Assembly: GCA_964412015.1 (NCBI GenBank)
Contig: CAYPMO010000008.1
Location: 1 to 64,000 of the forward strand
DNA length: 64,000 nucleotides
Direction of reading: 5' to 3'
Source: SZUA-318 sp964412015
Lineage (GTDB): Bacteria; Gemmatimonadota; Gemmatimonadetes; Longimicrobiales; Gaopeijiaceae
In this document: one piece after another, positions 17,259 to 25,764 of the stretch
Layout: every line of letters begins with the position of its first letter
How positions within the stretch are numbered: position 1 is the stretch's first letter
The notes under the pieces: model-generated
What the model was told of the DNA's origin: nothing
Databases searched by the model: none
Seen by the model: only the letters and a program-made list of their open reading frames with translations
Made by a program: the position numbers and the translations under genes

Positions 17259-18487
17259 GATCCGGACGATTGCTGGGCCAGGCCGTGAAGGGGCTCGCTC
17301 GGAACCCTCTGCGGAGCTTCTTCATGATGGCGGGGATCATGGTGGGGATCACCGTCCTCACCGTGGTCCTCTCCGCCGGCATGGGGGCCCGGGAGCGCAT
17401 CCTGGAGCGGGTGAGGGTGTTCGGGCTGGAGAACATGATGGTCTGGGCCGGAGGGCCCACCGACCAGGTGCGGCTCAGCCCGGGAGGGGGAGGGGGATCG
17501 AGCCTGACCGCGACCCTGAAGATGGACGACGCGGAGGCCATCCGGAACGAGGTCGTGGGCGTGAGGGAGATCGCTCCGTTCGCCCGGCAGGGACAGGTCG
17601 AGATACGCTGGCGGGACCGGAGCTACACGTCGCCGGTCTTCGGAATCACCCCGGAGTGGGCGGACCTCTGGGATTGGCCCCTGGACCGGGGGGCCTTCAT
17701 CACCTACGAGGACAACGAGGCCATGGCGCGGGTGGCGGCCATCGGGCCCACGGTGATCCGGGAGCTCTTCGGCGACGAAGATCCCCTGGGCCAGGTGATC
17801 CAGGTCCGGGGCGTACCCTTCGAGGTCACCGGGATTCTGGGTGTGAAGGGAACCAGCGCGGGCGAGGGAGATATGGACAACCGCGTCTTCGTCCCCCTCA
17901 CCACCTATCTGCGGCGGGTGGCCAACGTGGATTACCTCTCGGGGGTCCGGGTGCAGGTGAAGGACCTGCGGGAGATGCAATCCGCCGCAGCCGACATCAC
18001 GGCCCTCCTGAGGGAACGCCACATGATCGAGCCGGGAGAGGTGGAAGACTTCCGCATCAACACTCCCACCGAGGTCACGGCCATGGTGGAGGAGATGCAG
18101 GGGACGTTCGATCTCTTCCTGATCCTGGTGGCCGGGATCGCCCTGGTGGTGGGCGGCGTGGTGGTGGCGAATATCATGCTCCTCTCGGTCGGGGAGCGGC
18201 GCCGGGAGATCGGTCTGCGCTTGGCCGTGGGCGCCAAGGCGCGACACATTCAGCGGCAATTCCTCATGGAGTCCGCGGCGGTGACCTTCCTCGGGGGAAT
18301 CGGGGGGATCCTGCTGGGGCTGGCGGGGAACCTCATCATGGAGCGCTTCACCGGCACGCCGGCGCTCCTTACCTGGCATGTGCTGGCGGCCGGAGTGCTG
18401 TTCTCCACGGTGGTCGGGGTGCTGGCGGGCATCCATCCCGCCCGGAAGGCGGCGGCGATGGCCCCGGTGGACGCCCTGCGCTCGTAG
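17255..18487 (+). CDS. MacB-like FtsX-domain permease, first subunit
   Basis: 410 residues in the four-helix MacB permease layout: TM1 after a short amphipathic stretch (NPLRSFFMMAGIMVGITVLTVVLSAG), a periplasmic MacB_PCD domain of about 230 residues, then three TM helices (FLILVAGIALVVGGVVVANIMLL, AVTFLGGIGGILLGLAGNLIM, VLAAGVLFSTVVGVLAGIHPARKAA). The loop REIGLRLAVGAKARHIQRQF is the conserved cytoplasmic coupling helix of the family. The start overlaps the ATPase gene by four bases. The next gene encodes a second subunit of the same kind, so the working complex is likely a heterodimer, unlike the MacB homodimer of enterobacteria. Confidence 0.93.
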   Translation: MRSGRLLGQAVKGLARNPLRSFFMMAGIMVGITVLTVVLSAGMGARERILERVRVFGLENMMVWAGGPTDQVRLSPGGGGGSSLTATLKMDDAEAIRNEVVGVREIAPFARQGQVEIRWRDRSYTSPVFGITPEWADLWDWPLDRGAFITYEDNEAMARVAAIGPTVIRELFGDEDPLGQVIQVRGVPFEVTGILGVKGTSAGEGDMDNRVFVPLTTYLRRVANVDYLSGVRVQVKDLREMQSAAADITALLRERHMIEPGEVEDFRINTPTEVTAMVEEMQGTFDLFLILVAGIALVVGGVVVANIMLLSVGERRREIGLRLAVGAKARHIQRQFLMESAAVTFLGGIGGILLGLAGNLIMERFTGTPALLTWHVLAAGVLFSTVVGVLAGIHPARKAAAMAPVDALRS

Positions 18488-18497
18488 GGGGGACGCC

Positions 18498-19721
18498 TTG
18501 AAGGTCGTCCGGAGCCTCCGCATCTCGGCCCGGCAGCTCGGGGCCCATCGTACGCGTACCGGGCTCGCGCTGCTGGGGATCGTCATCGGGGTCTCTTCCG
18601 TCATCGCCATGGTGGCGGTGGGGCATGGGGCCCGCCAGGACGTCATGGCCCGGGTCGAGGCCATGGGCACCGACCTCATCGTGGTCACGCCGGCCCAGAT
18701 CCGCCCGACCGGGGCCCGGACGCAGGTGCGGGGGACGGTCACCACGCTCACCCCCTCCGACGCCGAAGCCATCGCTGACGAGATTCCCCAGGTGGTGGCG
18801 GCGGCGCCGTGGGTCAGCCGTCGCATCCCCGTGAGGTACGAGGGGAGCTCCTCCACCACGAACGTCCTGGGTGTCACCCCCGAGGCTCGAGGCATCCTGA
18901 ACCTGGGCCTCGCGGCCGGCGTCTTCTACACGGAGCGTGAAGAGATCACCGGGGGTCGGACGGCGGTGATGGGCCCCGCCGTGGCACGAGCGCTCTTCGG
19001 TGAGGAGCCGCCGGTGGGGCGTCGGATCCTCGTTGGCACGGTGCCCTTCGAGGTCCTGGGAGTCCTCCGTCCGCGGGGGACGGACCTCTCCGGAGCGGAC
19101 CAGGACGACGTGGTCATGATCCCCCTGCGCACGGCGCTGCGCCGGGTCATGAACCAGGAATGGCTGGGAGGGATCTACCTGCAGGCCAGGAGCGAGGGTG
19201 AGATGGCCGAGGCGGCGGAGCAGGTCCGCTGGCTCCTGCGCGACCGCCATCGCCTGGACCGCCGGAACGCCGACGACGACTTCGAGATCCAGACCCAGGC
19301 CGAGATCATGGCGGCCCACCAGGAGATCGGGGACACGTTCACCACCCTGGTGGGAGGGATCGCCGGGGTATCACTCCTGGTGGGGGGCGTGGGGATCCTG
19401 GCCATCATGCTCATCTCGGTGCGGGAGCGCACCCGGGAGATCGGGCTTCGCCTGGCGGTGGGAGCCCGTCGCCGGGACGTGCGTACCCAGTTCCTGGCGG
19501 AGGCCGTGATGCTGGGAACAGGGGGCGGGGTGGCCGGGATCGCCGTGGGCCTGGCGGCGGCTGCCACGCTGGCCGCGGTGACCGACTGGCCCATCGAGGT
19601 GGAACCCTTCTCGGTGGCCCTCTCGTTCGGCTTCTCCCTGGGGGTGGGTGTGTTCTTCGGCGTGTATCCCGCCCACCGAGCGTCCCTCCTGGACCCGGTG
19701 GAGGCGCTGCGGAGCGAGTAG
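18498..19721 (+). CDS. MacB-like FtsX-domain permease, second subunit
   Basis: 407 residues with the same plan as its neighbour: TM1 (RTGLALLGIVIGVSSVIAMVAVG), a periplasmic core of about 230 residues, three C-terminal TM helices (LVGGIAGVSLLVGGVGILAIMLI; VMLGTGGGVAGIAVGLAAAATLA; VALSFGFSLGVGVFFGVYPAHRA) and the coupling helix TREIGLRLAVGARRRDVRTQF. I start it at TTG 18498, which has a GGGGGGA site 4 bases upstream and gives the family N-terminus; no ATG is available near it. It lies 10 bases after the first permease and closes the padR efflux operon. Export of antibiotics, lipids or peptides is possible; the sequence does not tell which. Confidence 0.9.
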   Translation: MKVVRSLRISARQLGAHRTRTGLALLGIVIGVSSVIAMVAVGHGARQDVMARVEAMGTDLIVVTPAQIRPTGARTQVRGTVTTLTPSDAEAIADEIPQVVAAAPWVSRRIPVRYEGSSSTTNVLGVTPEARGILNLGLAAGVFYTEREEITGGRTAVMGPAVARALFGEEPPVGRRILVGTVPFEVLGVLRPRGTDLSGADQDDVVMIPLRTALRRVMNQEWLGGIYLQARSEGEMAEAAEQVRWLLRDRHRLDRRNADDDFEIQTQAEIMAAHQEIGDTFTTLVGGIAGVSLLVGGVGILAIMLISVRERTREIGLRLAVGARRRDVRTQFLAEAVMLGTGGGVAGIAVGLAAAATLAAVTDWPIEVEPFSVALSFGFSLGVGVFFGVYPAHRASLLDPVEALRSE

Positions 19722-19804
19722 GGACGCACCCGATGGCGCTCCGGAGCCCGAGCCGCCATCTTCCACCGCCCATTGGTTGATCGGTAAAGGACCCTCCCCC
19801 AGCG

Positions 19805-21217
19805 ATGCCGCCTGCCCCCAGAGGCCGGTCGTTCGACCGGCGTATCGTCGAAGGCCCCATCTCCGGCGCCGTGTGGAGGCTGGCGTGGCCCACGATGCTC
19901 CAGAATGTCGTGGGAGGGCTCCAGGGGGTGGTGGACCACGTGATGGTCGGGCACTACGTCGGCTTCACGGGCAACGCGGCGATCGGCGTCTCGTGGCAGA
20001 TCTTCCTCGTGGTGATCGTGTTCATCGCGTCCGTGTTCACGGGGATGGGCGTGCTCGTGGCGCGGTTCACCGGCCAGGGCGACCACGACAAGGTGAATCG
20101 TACGGTTTACCAGGCGTTCATCACGGCCGCGTTCCTGTCGGTCGGCCTCATGGCGCCTCTGGGATACGTCCTCAGTCCGTGGCTGCTGGATCTCGTCAAC
20201 GCGACGCCGGACGTGCGGGCCGAAGCGCTGCCGTATCTGCGCACGATGTTCGTCTTCAGCTTCGGCATGATGATGTTCTTCATGGCCGGCGGCGCGTTCC
20301 GCTCGGCGGGCGATGCGCAGACGCCGCTGCGGCTCGGCCTCGTCCTGACGGCGGTGAACATCACGCTCAACATCGTGTTCATTCGTGGGCTGGGCCCGAT
20401 TCCGGCGTTCGGGACGGTGGGCGCCGCCATGGGCACGGTGATCGCCAGCGGCGCGGTGAGCGTCGTCGTGCTGGCGCTGCTGCTCTCGGGGCGCGCGGTC
20501 GTGGCGTTCCGACACCTCACGTCGTGGCGTCCGGATTTCACCATCGTCCGCGAGTTGTTCCGGTTCGGCCTTCCCACGGGCATCCAGGGCGTCGCGATGA
20601 ACGTGGGCGGCGTATTCCTGCTGCGCTTCATCGGTTCCCTCGAGCGGAGCGCCGAGGCGCAGGCCGCCTACGCGGTGAGCTACGTCGAGCTGTTCTCGTT
20701 CATCACCTGGACGTCGGTGGGCTTGATGGGCGCGACCGCCGCGGTGGCCGGGCAGAACCTGGGCGCAGGACACCCCGACCGTTCCGTGCAGGCCGTCAAG
20801 GTGGCCTCCCGGATCGGGCTGAGCGTGGCGGCCGGCATCGGCGCCACGTTCGTTCTGATCCCGCGCCTCCTGCTTTCGATCTTCGGGATGGACGACCCGG
20901 CCGTGGCGGACCTCGGAGTGCACCTTCTCCGCTACCTGAGTGTCTCGGGGTTGTTCATCACGGTGGCCCTGGCCCACACGGGAGGCCTGCAGGGCACGGG
21001 CGACACGAAGAGCCCACTCTACATCTCGATCGTGTCGCAGGTCGTGGTACCGCTCGGGCTGTGCTTCATCATAGACGTCACTCGCGGCTTGCATCCGGGA
21101 GACATCTGGCTGGCCATCGTGCTGGGGCACGCGACGCGGTGTGCCCTGAGCGTGCTGCGGTTCCGTCAAGGCAAGTGGCGGGGCATCAAGGTGGACATCG
21201 AGCCCGCGAGGGCCTGA
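19805..21217 (+). CDS. MATE-family efflux transporter
   Basis: 470 residues with about 12 TM helices in two similar halves. The N-terminal half opens with VWRLAWPTMLQNVVGGLQGVVDHVMVGHYVG, the typical MATE first helix, and the second half repeats it at LFRFGLPTGIQGVAMNVGGVFLLRFIGSLE. GATAAVAGQNLGAGHPDRSVQAV is the conserved loop after helix 8. MATE proteins export cationic drugs or other organic compounds using Na+ or H+ gradients in the inner membrane. It stands alone, 83 bases after the MacB-like operon and 133 bases before the next gene, so it may have its own promoter. Confidence 0.93.
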   Translation: MPPAPRGRSFDRRIVEGPISGAVWRLAWPTMLQNVVGGLQGVVDHVMVGHYVGFTGNAAIGVSWQIFLVVIVFIASVFTGMGVLVARFTGQGDHDKVNRTVYQAFITAAFLSVGLMAPLGYVLSPWLLDLVNATPDVRAEALPYLRTMFVFSFGMMMFFMAGGAFRSAGDAQTPLRLGLVLTAVNITLNIVFIRGLGPIPAFGTVGAAMGTVIASGAVSVVVLALLLSGRAVVAFRHLTSWRPDFTIVRELFRFGLPTGIQGVAMNVGGVFLLRFIGSLERSAEAQAAYAVSYVELFSFITWTSVGLMGATAAVAGQNLGAGHPDRSVQAVKVASRIGLSVAAGIGATFVLIPRLLLSIFGMDDPAVADLGVHLLRYLSVSGLFITVALAHTGGLQGTGDTKSPLYISIVSQVVVPLGLCFIIDVTRGLHPGDIWLAIVLGHATRCALSVLRFRQGKWRGIKVDIEPARA

Positions 21218-21350
21218 GGAGGCTCCTCCGCGGCTGCGGGCCGAGCAGCGCATAGCACGCTCCGGCCGACATCGAGGGCGTGACGCGGGCGTCCGCGTAC
21301 CGCATCTTGCGGGGTCGGCAGGTCTTCCCTCCCGGACCTCTTCAACGGCG

Positions 21351-21842
21351 GTGCCCGTGCCCAAGCAGTATTGGCTCGTCAAGTCCGAGCCCGACGTGTA
21401 CTCCCTGGACGCGCTGGAGCGTGACGGCTCCACCCCCTGGGACGGCGTCCGGAACTACAAGGCCCGCAACAACCTGCGTGCCATGCGGATCGGTGACGAG
21501 GTCCTCTTCTACCACAGCAACGCCAAACCGCCGGGTGTCGTCGGGATCGCGAGGGTGTGCCGGGAAGCCTACCCGGACCCGTCACAGTTCGACCGGAAGA
21601 GCAGCTACTACGACGCCGCGTCCGACGCCGCCGACCCGCGGTGGTCGCTGGTGGACGTGGCGTTCGTCGTCCGGTTGCCCCGGATGGTGAGCCTGGACGA
21701 CATCAAGGCCGACACGGCCCTCGCCGACATGGAGCTGCTCCGCTACGGGCGGCTGTCGGTGCAGTCGGTCACGCGGCCGCAGTTCGAGCAGGTCAGGGAG
21801 CTGGGAGGATTGAAGGGACCCCTTCGGGAGCGATCACGATGA
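21351..21842 (+). CDS. EVE domain-containing protein (PUA-like, thymocyte nuclear protein 1 type)
   Basis: 163 residues that are almost entirely one EVE domain: YWLVKSEPDVYSLDALER, WDGVRNYKARNNLRAMRIGDEVLFYHSNAKPPGVVGIARVCREAYPD, and a C-terminal helix pair ending LSVQSVTRPQFEQVRELGG. EVE domains have a PUA-like fold with an aromatic cage thought to bind modified bases in DNA or RNA; bacterial single-domain members have no settled role. Two GTG codons (21351, 21357) could start it. The stop overlaps the ATG of the M28 peptidase gene by four bases, an unexpected pairing of a cytoplasmic and an exported protein. Confidence 0.93.
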   Translation: MPVPKQYWLVKSEPDVYSLDALERDGSTPWDGVRNYKARNNLRAMRIGDEVLFYHSNAKPPGVVGIARVCREAYPDPSQFDRKSSYYDAASDAADPRWSLVDVAFVVRLPRMVSLDDIKADTALADMELLRYGRLSVQSVTRPQFEQVRELGGLKGPLRERSR

Positions 21843-23428
21843 GACGTCCATCCGTTCTTCGGGTAGTCCTCGCCGCGGCGGCGACCGCGATGTCGGCCGT
21901 CGCCCAGCCGGTCCGGTCGCAGACGTTCGCCTCGGAGGACCCCGTCCTCCGCCAGATCTGGGACCAGGCCGTGAACCGGTCGGAGATCGAGCGCCTGGCC
22001 CAGGTGCTGATGGACTCGCTCGGGCCCCGTCTGACGGGGTCGCCCCAGGCCGAGCGTGCCCAGGAGTGGGTCGTGGCTCGCATGCGCAGCTGGGGAATCC
22101 AGGCCGAGCGTGTCCAATACGGCACGTGGGAGGGCTGGGACCGGGGCCCGAGCCACGTCGACCTCGTGGCGCCGCGCGTCCGTTCGCTGGAGGGGCGTAC
22201 CCTCGCCTTCAGCCCGGGCACGGGCGGCAAGGCGGTCGAAGGGGGCGTGGTGTCCTTGCCGATCATGTCCGGCGCCGCCGACTTCGAGGCCCTCCTGCCC
22301 CGGGTGAAGGGCAAGTTCGTGATGATCTCGCCCCCTCAGCCTACTTGCCGCCCGGACTCGCATTGGGAGCAGTTCGGCGCGCGCGGCTCGTTCAACAGGA
22401 TGAACCAGGCAAGGCATGACGCCGACAGCGCCTGGAACGCCAGCCTGGGCGCGACCGGGCTCGCGAGCCGCGATCTCGCCGAGCGGCTCGAGGCGGCCGG
22501 AGCCCTCGGCATCGTCACGAGCCAGTGGAGCGGCGCGTTCGGCACGACCCGCGTGTTCAACTCGTTCACGCGCCGGGTTCCCTCGTTCGAGCTGAGTTGC
22601 GAGGACTACGGTCTGGTGTATCGCCTCGCGGCCAACAACCAGGGACCGCGCCTGCGGCTCACCGCCGAGGGCAGGAATCTCGGTGAGGTGCCCGTCCACA
22701 ACGTCATCGGAACCATCCCCGGAACCGAGTTGCGCGACGAGTACGTGATGCTCTCCGCGCACCTCGACTCCTGGGACGGCGGCTCCGGCGCCACCGACAA
22801 CGGGACCGGCGCCGTGCTCATGATGGAGGTGATGCGGATCCTCAAGCAGGTCTATCCCAACCCGAAGCGTACGATCATCGTCGGGCTGTGGAATGGGGAA
22901 GAGCAGGGCCTCAACGGCTCCCGCGCCTACGTGGAGGACAACCCGGAGGTGGTATCCAACCTCGAGGCGCTCTTCAATCAGGACAATGGTACCGGCCGCA
23001 TCGTGAGCATGTCCGCCTCGGGGTTCGTGGACGCGGGGGAGTCGCTCGCCCGGTGGCTCTCGAGGGTGCCGTCGGAGGTGACCGGGGAGATCTCGTTCTC
23101 CATGCCGGGGCAGCCCTCGGGCGGCGGTACCGACCACGCGTCGTTCGTCTGCGCTGGGGCTCCCGGGTTCAGCCTGGGCGCACTGAGCTGGGGATACTTC
23201 GACCATACCTGGCACACCCACCGCGACACGTTCGACAAGCTCGTCTTCGACGATCTGGAGAACAACGCGGTGCTCGTCGCGTCCCTGGTGTACCTCGCCT
23301 CGGAGGACTCGCAGCGCGTCGACCGCACGAAGCGGTCGGTCTTCCCGGTCGGTCCGGGAGGACTGGCCGGCTCGTGGCCGGCATGCGTGAAGGCCATGAG
23401 AAAGTCGTCGGACAGCCTGCGCTGGTAG
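21839..23428 (+). CDS. Secreted M28-family zinc metallopeptidase
   Basis: 529 residues with an N-terminal signal peptide (VLRVVLAAAATAMSAVAQ), a PA-like insert domain (about residues 100-290) and an M28 catalytic domain. The zinc ligands and catalytic residues of the family are present in order: SAHLDSWDGG with His and SGATDNGTG with the bridging Asp, NGEEQG with the catalytic Glu and metal Glu, FNQDNG with Asp, and HTHRDTFD with the last His. It should be a di-zinc aminopeptidase or carboxypeptidase in the periplasm or outside the cell, probably for peptide scavenging. The ATG at 21839 overlaps the EVE gene stop. It converges on the membrane protein gene with only 7 bases between them. Confidence 0.93.
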   Translation: MRRPSVLRVVLAAAATAMSAVAQPVRSQTFASEDPVLRQIWDQAVNRSEIERLAQVLMDSLGPRLTGSPQAERAQEWVVARMRSWGIQAERVQYGTWEGWDRGPSHVDLVAPRVRSLEGRTLAFSPGTGGKAVEGGVVSLPIMSGAADFEALLPRVKGKFVMISPPQPTCRPDSHWEQFGARGSFNRMNQARHDADSAWNASLGATGLASRDLAERLEAAGALGIVTSQWSGAFGTTRVFNSFTRRVPSFELSCEDYGLVYRLAANNQGPRLRLTAEGRNLGEVPVHNVIGTIPGTELRDEYVMLSAHLDSWDGGSGATDNGTGAVLMMEVMRILKQVYPNPKRTIIVGLWNGEEQGLNGSRAYVEDNPEVVSNLEALFNQDNGTGRIVSMSASGFVDAGESLARWLSRVPSEVTGEISFSMPGQPSGGGTDHASFVCAGAPGFSLGALSWGYFDHTWHTHRDTFDKLVFDDLENNAVLVASLVYLASEDSQRVDRTKRSVFPVGPGGLAGSWPACVKAMRKSSDSLRW

Positions 23429-23435
23429 GAGCGGA

Positions 23436-23936
23436 TCAGGACTTCCGCCCGGGCTCGACCAGAGCTGCCGTCGGATCGCCGGCCACCGCCCCTTCGTCCG
23501 CGCGGGCGGGCGGCGCCCCGTTCCGCCGAAACACCCGGTGGTGCGCACCGAGACCGACCAGGTAGACCAAGCCGGTCACCAGATGGGTCCATGCGAGCGC
23601 CTCGAGCCAGCCGGCGTGGGGCACGGTCTGGATCAGGTATCCCGTGAGCACCATCGGCACGAACACGCCCATCGCGAGCACACCCGAGCGGCGTCCCGCC
23701 TTCACGCGCTGCCGATAGTGTCGCCAGATGTGCTCCGCGGTCACCAGGCCCACCGCGAACACCATGATCGGCGCGACCAGGATGTGGGCCTTGAGCACCC
23801 ACGGCTGCAGCGGATGGTTGACGACCGCCCAGGCATCCACCGGCTCCAGCCGGTGTTTCATCCACCAATACGCGATCCCCGTGACGCCGGTCAGAAGCGA
23901 GCTGCTCCACACCAGCCACCGCTGGACGGCGCTCAC
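23436..23936 (-). CDS. Small four-helix membrane protein with conserved histidines, possibly cytochrome b-like
   Basis: 166 residues with four TM helices: WLVWSSSLLTGVTGIAYWWM, VLKAHILVAPIMVFAVGLVTAEHIW, GVLAMGVFVPMVLTGYLIQTV and ALAWTHLVTGLVYLVGLGAHHRVF. Histidines within or at the ends of the helices (KAHI, AEHIW, TVPHAG, WTHLVTG, AHH) could bind two hemes, as in small di-heme cytochrome b domains; this is inference from spacing, not a proven family match. The GTG start has GGAGG 3 bases upstream and overlaps the stop of the FMN-binding gene by four bases. It is the last gene of apbE-porin-FMN protein-this protein and would be the membrane electron donor to the flavoprotein. Confidence 0.7.
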   Translation of the reverse strand: MSAVQRWLVWSSSLLTGVTGIAYWWMKHRLEPVDAWAVVNHPLQPWVLKAHILVAPIMVFAVGLVTAEHIWRHYRQRVKAGRRSGVLAMGVFVPMVLTGYLIQTVPHAGWLEALAWTHLVTGLVYLVGLGAHHRVFRRNGAPPARADEGAVAGDPTAALVEPGRKS

Positions 23937-24532
23937 GGGCCTCCTCCGTCGAAGGGACGGATCACCTCGTGGAGCGCGAGGACGCGGCGGACCGCGGCAG
24001 TGACCGCTCGTGCCGTGAGCGTGGCGCCCGTGATGCCGGCGATCCCGCGCTTCGAGGAGAGATCCGCGTCGAGGGCGCGTTCGCGGAACTGCGACAACCA
24101 GCCGGCCGGGGGCGCGTATTCGGGCGGCTCCGCGAACCTCACGACCTCGATGCGCCGGATCCGTGCGTCCGTGCCCACCACGATCATCAGCACCTCGCGG
24201 AGCGTGCGCACGCGGTGCGCGTCGAAGTACGCCGCGCCCACGGGCGAGGTGCCCTTCACGGCCACGTAGTACGGGACCACGCCCGGCGTAGGCTCGGCCT
24301 CGGGTCCGGCCAGGTCGGCGGCGCGCACCCGCTGGGCGTCGGTCAGATAGGCGGTGCGCCGCCGTACGCTGTCCGCTTCGGGGAAGGCGAGGTGGAGGGC
24401 CTCCTCCTGCGTGAGCGTCTGGGCGCTGGCACGCGCGGCCGGGCCGGGCGTCCACGGCGCGAGTGCCGGGAGCGCCAAGGCCATGGCGAGGGGGCGGAGA
24501 CTCAGAAGAGCCACCCGAGCTGGACGTTCCAC
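23933..24532 (-). CDS. Exported FMN-binding domain protein
   Basis: 199 residues with an N-terminal signal sequence and one FMN-binding domain (Pfam type shared by RnfG, NqrC, NosR and PceC). The C-terminal stretch RGIAGITGATLTARAVTAAV contains the motif in which the Thr of GATxT receives FMN through a phosphoester bond, the modification made by ApbE, whose gene is two genes upstream. The domain should lie in the periplasm. The start is uncertain: GTG 24532 gives a 31-base overlap with the porin-like gene, while GTG 24514 or ATG 24484 would shorten the signal peptide. It likely passes electrons from the adjoining membrane protein to an extracytoplasmic acceptor. Confidence 0.85.
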   Translation of the reverse strand: MERPARVALLSLRPLAMALALPALAPWTPGPAARASAQTLTQEEALHLAFPEADSVRRRTAYLTDAQRVRAADLAGPEAEPTPGVVPYYVAVKGTSPVGAAYFDAHRVRTLREVLMIVVGTDARIRRIEVVRFAEPPEYAPPAGWLSQFRERALDADLSSKRGIAGITGATLTARAVTAAVRRVLALHEVIRPFDGGGP

Positions 24533-25764
24533 TGGTTCACCGCGGTGCTCGCGGCGTTGTCGTGGACCTGGTAGGCCAGCTTCGCGACGACCTGGGGAAT
24601 GGGTTTCCAGGCCATGCCGAGCGAGAGCACGCTCAGCTCGGTGGCAGGGTCCACCGTGTAGCCCGTGGCGACGGCGCTCTGGGTGTTGACCTTCTCGTAG
24701 CGCACGAACGGCAGGAGCCGGGCGCCTGCGCCGGTGCGGCTCAGGACGTCGTAGCCCCCCTCGACGTACCAGCCGAGCATCTCCTCGCCGATCCCGTTCG
24801 CCCCGGCGAGGCCGTTGAGCTGATTCAGTCGATCGGCGTCGCCCACGCGTGCGCCGGCCACCAGCGCGCGGAGGTCGAACCCGCGTGCCTCGTAGTCGGC
24901 GTGGAGATCCCAGATGGTGAGGGGTCCTTCCACCTCCTGGCCGCCCAGCTCACGCGCCTGGCCGGTGCTTCCTCGAAACCCGGAGGCACCGATCATGAGC
25001 CCGGGCGTCCCCACGTAATCGAGCCGACCGGCCAGGCCCAGGCTCTCGGCGAGCGCCTGGCTCCCCTTCTGGCGTCCTCCACGCAGGCCGCTCGCGTTGA
25101 AGCCCGCACCGCTGAGGGAGTTCATGACGTAGACGCGCCACGCGAAATCGTCGCCGGTACCGAAGAGGCCGATGCCGTTCTCCCGCCAGGTGGTCGGGAT
25201 GATGCGGCTCTCCGTGACCGAGCGCTTCGTGTCGAGGAACGCCGGCGGCTCGTGCAGCTCGTTCACCAGGCCCAGAGGTGCCAGGAGGAGACCGGCGCGC
25301 ACGCCCACGCGGTCGGTGAGCGAGTAGTCCACGTAGGCGAACTCGAGGTACGCCTCGTCCGCGTGCTCGATCTCGATCTCGGAGTTGAACAGGATCCTGT
25401 CGTCGAACTTGTAGCCGAAGTAGACGATCGCGCGCAGCGCGTCCGCCACGTTGCGGCCTCCCGAAGCCGACCCGTCCTGACGCTCGTCGGCGAAGTTCTC
25501 GTAGAGGATCTCGCCGTAGCCTCCGATCGAGACGCCCTGGCTCAGTTTGTAGACCTTCGAGGCCGCGGGACCCAGGCCGAGGATCGACGTGTCGGCCTCC
25601 ACCACGTCCCGTCCCAGGCCGAGGCGCTCGATCTCCCTGGACAGTGCCTCCATGCGCCGCTCGAGCTCGGCGATGCGAGAGGTGTCGACTTGCTGCGCGG
25701 AGAGGGAGGTGGCGACGGTCAGGAGCGCGGTCGTGAGCCCGGCGCGAAGTGTCGTGCGTGTCAT
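24502..25764 (-). CDS. Porin-like outer-membrane beta-barrel protein
   Basis: 420 residues: a signal peptide (LRAGLTTALLTVATSLSAQQ), a short coiled coil (VDTSRIAELERRMEALSREIERLGLG, residues 23-48) and about 350 residues of alternating amphipathic strands (VSIGGYGEILYENFA, AYLEFAYVDYSLTDRVGVRAGLLLAPLG) ending in a strand with terminal Phe (WNVQLGWLF). The coiled coil followed by a barrel is typical of trimeric porins of the OprP/DcaP kind. The ATG at 25764 has AAAGG upstream and sits in the ATGA overlap with the apbE stop. Linked with apbE and an FMN-binding protein, it may let an electron acceptor or an iron complex reach the periplasm. Confidence 0.8.
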   Translation of the reverse strand: MTRTTLRAGLTTALLTVATSLSAQQVDTSRIAELERRMEALSREIERLGLGRDVVEADTSILGLGPAASKVYKLSQGVSIGGYGEILYENFADERQDGSASGGRNVADALRAIVYFGYKFDDRILFNSEIEIEHADEAYLEFAYVDYSLTDRVGVRAGLLLAPLGLVNELHEPPAFLDTKRSVTESRIIPTTWRENGIGLFGTGDDFAWRVYVMNSLSGAGFNASGLRGGRQKGSQALAESLGLAGRLDYVGTPGLMIGASGFRGSTGQARELGGQEVEGPLTIWDLHADYEARGFDLRALVAGARVGDADRLNQLNGLAGANGIGEEMLGWYVEGGYDVLSRTGAGARLLPFVRYEKVNTQSAVATGYTVDPATELSVLSLGMAWKPIPQVVAKLAYQVHDNAASTAVNQWNVQLGWLF

